DNA of 11,450 nt. It comes from Deltaproteobacteria bacterium. Its GTDB lineage: Bacteria > Myxococcota_A > UBA9160 > SZUA-336. Below are positions 6,905 to 11,450 of this stretch, one piece after another (positions within the stretch are counted from its first letter, which is position 1; the number at the start of each line of letters is the position of its first letter). The notes under the pieces are model-generated. The model did no database searches and was not told the origin of the DNA. It worked only from the letters and a program-made list of their open reading frames with translations. The stretch is from assembly GCA_030665705.1 (NCBI GenBank), contig DAOUZG010000026.1, positions 1-11,450 on the forward strand. The letters are read 5' to 3'. The position numbers and the translations under genes were made by a program.

Positions 6905-8145
6905 GGGTTCTCGTTCGGCTGGCGCTGCGAAACCTCTGGAGGAACCCCCGCCGGACCGCGCTGACGATCGGGGCGACCGTTTTTGCCGTCGGCATCACGC
7001 TCTTCACGGAGGCGCTTGCGACCGGGAGCCATAAGCGGTGGATCGACGAGATCGTCCGCCTCTACCCGGGACACGTGGAGGTCATGGCCCGGGGGTACCG
7101 GGACAACCGCACACTCGACTACGGGATGCGGCTCCCGGAGGATCGTATCCGCGCACTGGATCGCCTCGCAGGGGTGGAAGGCTGGGCCCCGAGGGTCGAG
7201 GCATGGGCGCTCGCCATGCCCGATCGCGAGGGCGCGCTCGGGCGCGCGGGGTGGCTCGTCGGAGTCGATCCCGAACGGGAACGCCGGCTGTCGAAGCTCG
7301 GAAGGTCGGTCCGGGAGGGACGCTTCCTCGATGGAACGCCCGAGAAGGGGGTGGTGCTCGGGACGCGCCTTGCGCGCGGTATGGGGGTCGGAGTCGGCGA
7401 CCCGGTGATTCTGCTGTCAACCGACTACTACGGCTCTCAGGCGGCAGACCGTTTCCAGGTCGTCGGAACCCTGGAGGTGGGGAACCCGGACTTCGACGCA
7501 GCGCTCGTCCTGCTGCGCCTCGACGAGGTTCAGCGTTTCCTCGAGTACGAGGATCACGTCTCGCACGTGGCGATCTTCGCAGAGCAGACGGAGGCCGCCC
7601 TGGAGCTCGCCGGAGCCGTCGAGGGTCTGTTCGATCCCGTGGACTACGAGGTGATGGCCTGGCAGGAGCTCCTCCCGGAGCTCAGGCAGCTCATTCTTCT
7701 CGATGACGTGTCGGCTCATATCATGGTCGGGATCCTGATTCTGGTAGCCGGGTTCGGTCTGCTCAACAGCGTGCTGATGTCGGTCTTCGAGCGAGTGCGG
7801 GAGTTCGGGGTGATGCGGGCCATCGGCGCGCGTCCGCGCACTCTGTTTGCCGTGGTGCTCCTCGAAGCTGCCATGCTGGGGCTGATCGGGGTCATCCTCG
7901 GGCTCGTCGTCGGCATACCGGTCGTTCTCTGGTACGCACAGAACCCGATCGTGCTCTCGGGTGACTACGCGGCCGCCATGGAAGCCTTCGACATTGCACC
8001 GGTGATCGTGTTCGACCTCGATAGGAATAACCTCCTCGGAACTCCCCTGGTGATGTTCGTGGTGGCCATGCTCGCGGCACTCCCCGCCGCGGTGCGGGCG
8101 AGCCGCGGACAGCCCGTGGATGTGATGCGGGCACAGACGACATGA
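6901..8145 (+). CDS. ABC transporter permease, FtsX/LolC-E/MacB type (first subunit)
   Basis: A 414-residue inner-membrane permease with the four-helix type VII ABC layout. TM1 is at about 18-40, followed by a large periplasmic domain (about 41-270), then TM2 (272-295), TM3 (313-343) and TM4 (382-400). The N terminus LALRNLWRNPRRTALTIGA and the cytoplasmic loop VFERVREFGVMRAIGARP after TM2 are family hallmarks; the loop contacts the ATPase. Such transporters do not pass substrate through a channel. They use mechanotransmission to extract lipoproteins (LolCDE) or drive periplasmic processes (MacB, FtsEX). The TTG start at 6901 is chosen because GGAGGG lies 6 nt upstream (6889-6894), it gives the 4-nt TTGA overlap, and homology starts at once. 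The next permease starts in an ATGA overlap. The gene is probably one half of a heterodimer. Confidence 0.92.
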   Translation: MRVLVRLALRNLWRNPRRTALTIGATVFAVGITLFTEALATGSHKRWIDEIVRLYPGHVEVMARGYRDNRTLDYGMRLPEDRIRALDRLAGVEGWAPRVEAWALAMPDREGALGRAGWLVGVDPERERRLSKLGRSVREGRFLDGTPEKGVVLGTRLARGMGVGVGDPVILLSTDYYGSQAADRFQVVGTLEVGNPDFDAALVLLRLDEVQRFLEYEDHVSHVAIFAEQTEAALELAGAVEGLFDPVDYEVMAWQELLPELRQLILLDDVSAHIMVGILILVAGFGLLNSVLMSVFERVREFGVMRAIGARPRTLFAVVLLEAAMLGLIGVILGLVVGIPVVLWYAQNPIVLSGDYAAAMEAFDIAPVIVFDLDRNNLLGTPLVMFVVAMLAALPAAVRASRGQPVDVMRAQTT

Positions 8146-9380
8146 TGCTCCTTCGTCTTGCGTGGAGAAACTTGATTCGCGGCTGGCGACGAAGCGCCAT
8201 CGTGATCGTGGCAATGGCGTTCGGCCTCGGGGCATCCCTGCTGCTTCTGGGTCTGTCCAAGGGGATGGTGAAGCAGATGACCGACACGGCCGTGCAGACG
8301 CAGCTCGGCCATATCGCGGTCCACGCCCGCGGCTACTTCGACAACCCCGACGTGAAGCGAAACCTCCCCCAGGGTGGGCAAGCCGTGCTCAAGCGGCTGC
8401 GTGAACGGTCGGAGGTCGCGGCATCTGCGCGTCTGCGGGGGGACGGTCTGGTCCAGAGCGCCCGTCACAGCGCCCGTGCCTTCTTCATCGGTGTTGATCC
8501 CGAGGCCGAGGCACGTGTCTCGAGCGTTCCTGGCTCGCTCATAGAGGGGAGTTTCCTCAGAGATGCACCGTCGGCGATCCGACGCGCGCGGAGACTGGCA
8601 CCCGTCGTGATCGGTCGGAAGATGACGGAGCGCCTCCGCGTCGGACTGGGAGACAAGGTGGTGCTCCATGCACCGGGAGAGACCGGGCTCGCTGCCTTCC
8701 GGGTCCGCGGGATCTACCGGACCGACTCCTCGGATTTCGACGGGTCTCATGTCTTTCTGCGTTTGCGGGACGCTCAGCGTCTCTTCGATATCGGGGATCG
8801 CGTAACCGAAGTCACCCTCGTCCTCGAGCGTCCGGGGCGTGCACGCAGCCTCCAGGCCTGGCTGGAACAGCACCTCCCGGGCTCGCATTACGAGGTCTTG
8901 CGTTGGCAGGAGCGGGCTCCTCGTCTCGCGGCAATGCTCGACTTGATGACGAGGATCTCCTGGATCTTTTATGGGGGGGTTTTCATCGCGATGGCGTTCG
9001 GCATTGCGAATGTGCTGTTCATGGCCGTCTTCGAGCGGATCCGGGAGTTCGGTGTGCTACGTGCAATGGGGCTCCAGCCGATGAGGCTCGTTTCGATGGT
9101 CCTTCTGGAGTCGGTGCTCCTGACGATGGCCGGGACCGCGGTCGGCCTCGCAGCAGGTTGGAGCCTGGTTGGCTGGTTCAAGGAGCGGGGGCTCGACCTC
9201 GCCTGGTTCGCCGAGGGGCTTCGTGCCTACGGAATCGGAACCGCGATCCACACGACCCTGGACGCAAGCGACCTGGTCTGGCCGGTCCTCATCGCGACGG
9301 TCACCGCGTTTGTTGCGGGGCTTGCGCCGGCCCTCCGGGCGGTGAGTCTCCGCCCAGCGGAAGCACTACGCCACACGTAG
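8142..9380 (+). CDS. ABC transporter permease, FtsX/LolC-E/MacB type (second subunit)
   Basis: A 412-residue paralogue of the preceding permease with the same layout: TM1 about 18-38, periplasmic domain about 40-270, TM2 about 272-296, TM3 about 315-345 and TM4 about 376-397. Shared elements include the start LRLAWRNLIRGWRRSA, QLGHIAVHARGYFDNPD (compare YPGHVEVMARGYRDN in the first subunit), YEVLRWQE at the end of the periplasmic domain, and the coupling loop VFERIREFGVLRAMGLQP. Two unequal adjacent permeases with one ATPase match a LolC/LolE-style heterodimer rather than a MacB homodimer, in which the ATPase is fused. The periplasmic domains differ from each other in charge and length, so the two halves may have separate roles in carrier docking and substrate extraction. 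An ATPase gene follows after 8 nt. Confidence 0.92.
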   Translation: MMLLRLAWRNLIRGWRRSAIVIVAMAFGLGASLLLLGLSKGMVKQMTDTAVQTQLGHIAVHARGYFDNPDVKRNLPQGGQAVLKRLRERSEVAASARLRGDGLVQSARHSARAFFIGVDPEAEARVSSVPGSLIEGSFLRDAPSAIRRARRLAPVVIGRKMTERLRVGLGDKVVLHAPGETGLAAFRVRGIYRTDSSDFDGSHVFLRLRDAQRLFDIGDRVTEVTLVLERPGRARSLQAWLEQHLPGSHYEVLRWQERAPRLAAMLDLMTRISWIFYGGVFIAMAFGIANVLFMAVFERIREFGVLRAMGLQPMRLVSMVLLESVLLTMAGTAVGLAAGWSLVGWFKERGLDLAWFAEGLRAYGIGTAIHTTLDASDLVWPVLIATVTAFVAGLAPALRAVSLRPAEALRHT

Positions 9381-9388
9381 GGGGAGTC

Positions 9389-10081
9389 ATGGGAAAGCAG
9401 GTCTTGGAAGGCGTCGAGCTGGTCAAGGACTACGAAACCCGATCCGTTAGCACGCGTGCGCTCGATGGCGTCTCTATGAGCATAGAGGAGGGAGAGTTCT
9501 CCGTGCTGGCCGGCCCGTCGGGCTCCGGGAAAACGACCCTCCTCAACCTACTCGGTACCCTCGACGCACCGACCTCCGGCCGCGTGTTCATCGACTCGAC
9601 GGATGTCTCGACGCTGAGCGAGGCGGAGCGTTCACGCCTGCGGCTGCAGAAGCTCGGCTTCGTCTTCCAGGCGTTTAACCTGATTCCCGTTCTGACGGCG
9701 GCTGAGAATGTCGAGTTCGTTCTGCTCCTGCAGGGGGTCGGGGGCGCAGAGCGCCGGAAGCGTGCGGTCTCCCTGCTGGGCGAATTCGGACTCGCGGAGC
9801 TCGCAAACAAGCGGCCTCCGGAGATGAGCGGGGGGCAGCAGCAGCGCGTGGCCGTGGCCCGGGCCATCGCTGCGGACCCGCGCATCGTGCTGGCGGATGA
9901 GCCGACCGCGAACCTCGACTCGAAGACCGCGGAGAGCCTCCTCGACCTGATGCTCGAGATGAACCGGCAACGAGGTGTGACCTTTCTGTTCAGCACGCAC
10001 GACCCCAGGGTCATGCACCGCGCTCGACGAATTCTTCATCTCGTCGACGGACGCATCGCCGAGGACGAGCGACGCGCGTGA
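9389..10081 (+). CDS. ABC transporter ATP-binding protein, LolD/MacB type
   Basis: A 230-residue cytoplasmic ATPase, the usual length for stand-alone LolD-type subunits, that powers the two adjacent permeases. All nucleotide-binding motifs are intact: Walker A GPSGSGKTT (residues 42-50), Q-loop VFQAFNLIPVLTAAEN, signature MSGGQQQRVAVARAIAADPR, Walker B IVLADEPTANLDS and H-loop FLFSTHDPRVM. NLIPVLTAAENVE with a LADEPTANLDS D-loop is typical of the LolD/MacB/FtsE branch. The frame is open further upstream (from 8903), but the ATG at 9389 is right: it directly follows a GGGGGAG Shine-Dalgarno, leaves an 8-nt gap after the permease stop, and begins just ahead of the first conserved strand. Its stop overlaps the next gene by 4 nt (GTGA). 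Confidence 0.95.
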   Translation: MGKQVLEGVELVKDYETRSVSTRALDGVSMSIEEGEFSVLAGPSGSGKTTLLNLLGTLDAPTSGRVFIDSTDVSTLSEAERSRLRLQKLGFVFQAFNLIPVLTAAENVEFVLLLQGVGGAERRKRAVSLLGEFGLAELANKRPPEMSGGQQQRVAVARAIAADPRIVLADEPTANLDSKTAESLLDLMLEMNRQRGVTFLFSTHDPRVMHRARRILHLVDGRIAEDERRA

Positions 10082-11319
10082 GAGGGGCTGCGGCGCTTGT
10101 ATTGCTCGCGCTCACCGCTGCACCTCTCCGCTCACCCGCGATCATGGAGTTCGAAGGGGAGGACTGGCAGGCCGAGCTTCGCGGTCACGTGCGCGTTCTG
10201 GGAACGTTCACGCGCGACGTGAGTGCGGACCGTTTCCTCGAGCGCGGCTCCACGCGCAAGCAGGACAGTGGCCTCCTGCTCGTACGCAACCGCGTGACAG
10301 CCCAGGGCGCCGTCGGGGATCGGCTCTTCGGGAAGGTCGCGTACGATACGGAGCTTCGCACCGGCTCGGCCCTGAACTCACTCGGATTCGAGGTCGCCAA
10401 CGAGATTGGCACACAGACCTGGCTCGACGCGGACCGAGTCTTCCACGAGGCCCCCGATGCCCACATGCGCCACGCCCTGTATCGTGCCTGGCTGCGCTAC
10501 GAAGGCGACCAATGGGATCTGACCCTCGGCCGACAACGGATCGCCCTGGGGCGCGGGCGCCTCTGGAACCCGACGGATCTCTTTAACCCGATCTTCCCGT
10601 TGGCGGTGGAGGGCGACCAGCGCATCGGTCAGGACGCGGCGGTCGGCCGCCTCCGGCTCGGTCGCACGCTGCACCTGGTCGGGATTTGGTCTCCGAAGGA
10701 CGATCCGGACCTTCACAGGGCAGCACTCCGTTTCGAGGTGCAGCGAAGGGAGATCGACGCCGCGCTCATGGTCGGACGCTTCCAGCAAGACTGGGTCTTC
10801 GGCGGAGATTTCGCGCTGAGCTTCAGGGGGGCTGCCATCCGCGGCGAGGCCACGTTCACCGATCTCGACCTCGGGGATCGGATCTGGCAGGTCGTCGGCT
10901 CGGTGGACTACAGCTTTCCGCTGGGGACGGGGCTCTACGTACTCGTCGAGCACCTCTTCAACGAGAACCTCGTCGACCCGGGCGCCTTTGCCGCACTGCC
11001 ACCTGGAGCGGGTCGCCGGGCTGCGCTCGAAACGTTCGTGCAGTCCCAGACCCTGTTTCTCAACCGCATCACGACCGTCGTTCGCAACCAGACCGGTTTC
11101 CAGGTCGGCTACGACCTGACGCCGATCCTGCGCAGCGACCTGCTCGTTCTGTACGACTGGCACGGTCCGAGCACCGCGATCGTGCCGGCGATCACCTACC
11201 AGTGGCTTCAGGACGTCGAGATCTCACTCGCGGCGCAGTTCTTCATCGGTCGGGATGAGCGGACCGAGTACGGGGACCGCACGACCCTGCTCATCCTGCA
11301 GGTGGATGCCTATTTCTGA
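10078..11319 (+). CDS. Outer-membrane beta-barrel protein, last gene of the ABC/LolA-like operon
   Basis: A 413-residue protein with outer-membrane barrel features. It has a short N-terminal signal-like segment (Arg-2, then AAALVLLALTAAPL; cleavage site unclear) and a long run of alternating polar/hydrophobic strands. Visible strands include WQAELRGHVRVLGTFTRDV, LFGKVAYDTELR, ALYRAWLRYEGDQWDLTLGR and GLYVLVEHLFNENL, and the final strand ends in aromatic ...DAYF, a C-terminal Phe as recognised by the BAM complex. The motif GRQRIALGRGRLWNPTDLFNP resembles porin-like barrels of the DUF1302/alginate-export kind, which elsewhere pair with LolA-like proteins and RND exporters. It starts at GTG 10078 within the stop of the ATPase gene, so it is coupled to the transporter and is the likely outer-membrane end of the pathway. 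Its 3' end overlaps the convergent PEP-CTERM gene by 10 bp. Exact family and substrate are unknown. Confidence 0.82.
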   Translation: MRGAAALVLLALTAAPLRSPAIMEFEGEDWQAELRGHVRVLGTFTRDVSADRFLERGSTRKQDSGLLLVRNRVTAQGAVGDRLFGKVAYDTELRTGSALNSLGFEVANEIGTQTWLDADRVFHEAPDAHMRHALYRAWLRYEGDQWDLTLGRQRIALGRGRLWNPTDLFNPIFPLAVEGDQRIGQDAAVGRLRLGRTLHLVGIWSPKDDPDLHRAALRFEVQRREIDAALMVGRFQQDWVFGGDFALSFRGAAIRGEATFTDLDLGDRIWQVVGSVDYSFPLGTGLYVLVEHLFNENLVDPGAFAALPPGAGRRAALETFVQSQTLFLNRITTVVRNQTGFQVGYDLTPILRSDLLVLYDWHGPSTAIVPAITYQWLQDVEISLAAQFFIGRDERTEYGDRTTLLILQVDAYF

Positions 11320-11450
11320 GGCTGGGCGGAGCCGGTACGGCGCCGGATTCCGAGGAGTAGGCCGATCCCTCCGATCAGGAGCGCGAGGCTGGTCGGCTCG
11401 GGGATCGGCTCGACAAAGCCGCGGTTGAAGTGCTGAAGGGTGTCGTCCAG
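11310..11450 (-). CDS. C-terminal tail of a PEP-CTERM sorting-domain protein (5' part off the right edge)
   Basis: Reading leftwards from 11450 gives 46 codons ending at a TAG (11312-11310). They contain VEPIPEPTSLAL, then a hydrophobic helix LLIGGIGLLLGI, then the basic cluster RRR. This is a textbook PEP-CTERM signal: PEP motif, transmembrane helix, arginines, near the C terminus. Such proteins are exported and their tails are recognised by an exosortase (EpsH/XrtA family), typically in Gram-negative bacteria that make exopolysaccharide. The tail after the arginines (TGSAQPQK) is slightly longer than usual. The functional part lies outside the window, so nothing can be said about its role. 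The gene converges on the barrel gene and overlaps its end by 10 bp. Confidence 0.85.
   Translation of the reverse strand: MDDTLQHFNRGFVEPIPEPTSLALLIGGIGLLLGIRRRTGSAQPQK

Noticed and set aside
7417..8235. Minus-strand frames opposite the permease genes (also 7965-8888), His- and Arg-rich
   Set aside because: The plus-strand permeases have clear TM segments and coupling-loop motifs; the minus-strand products show no family features.
8903..9388. N-terminal extension of the ATPase frame into the second permease gene
   Set aside because: The extension overlaps coding sequence in another frame and has no ABC homology. The ATG at 9389 has a Shine-Dalgarno and the correct distance to Walker A.
1..11450. 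tRNA, rRNA, CRISPR array, insertion sequence or phage genes
   Set aside because: No clover-leaf candidates, no regularly spaced repeats with unique spacers, and no transposase, integrase or terminal inverted repeats were recognised. Nearly all of the window is accounted for by genes.

Overview
The window reads as a GC-rich Gram-negative bacterial chromosome segment, probably from a metagenome. Two envelope signals support a Gram-negative cell: an outer-membrane beta-barrel gene, and the tail of a PEP-CTERM protein, a sorting signal tied to exosortase and to Gram-negative lineages. A eukaryote-like (type 2) isoleucyl-tRNA synthetase and a GatB subunit fit a deltaproteobacterial or myxococcal-type genome, but the taxonomic call is weak.

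Layout. (1) 1-3815, minus strand: one uninterrupted reading frame. Its first ~1040 residues are a nearly complete type-2 IleRS. Around base 670-700 it continues in frame into the C-terminal half of a PAS domain, a HisKA dimerisation/phosphoacceptor domain and the start of a HATPase domain, which runs off the left edge. Leucine codon preference changes at the same place, from CTC to CTG. The join is either a chimeric assembly or a very unusual fusion; I favour the artefact. (2) 3816-3875: a 60-bp divergent intergenic space with a TANNNT hexamer exactly 7 nt before the start codon on each side. (3) 3876-5360, plus strand: gatB. (4) 5361-5495: a GC-rich hairpin just after gatB, then a cluster of four TetR-type operator-like 14-mers, the first two forming a perfect 28-bp palindrome. 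(5) 5496-11319, plus strand: a tightly packed six-gene operon encoding a TetR-family regulator, an exported LolA-like protein, two FtsX/LolC/MacB-type ABC permeases, an ABC ATPase and an outer-membrane beta-barrel protein. Four of the five junctions are 4-nt start/stop overlaps (GTGA, TTGA, ATGA, GTGA) and the fifth is an 8-nt gap. (6) 11310-11450, minus strand: the last 46 codons of a PEP-CTERM protein, convergent with the operon and overlapping its last gene by 10 bp.

How the genes work together. The operon encodes what looks like a self-contained trans-envelope lipid or lipoprotein trafficking route: an inner-membrane LolCDE/MacB-like ABC extractor, a periplasmic LolA-like carrier and an outer-membrane barrel. 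It is controlled by its own first gene, a TetR regulator, through the operator cluster in front of it. It is the best candidate here for a poorly characterised system. The substrate cannot be read from the sequence. ileS and gatB are translation genes: Ile-tRNA charging, and Asp/Glu-tRNA transamidation.
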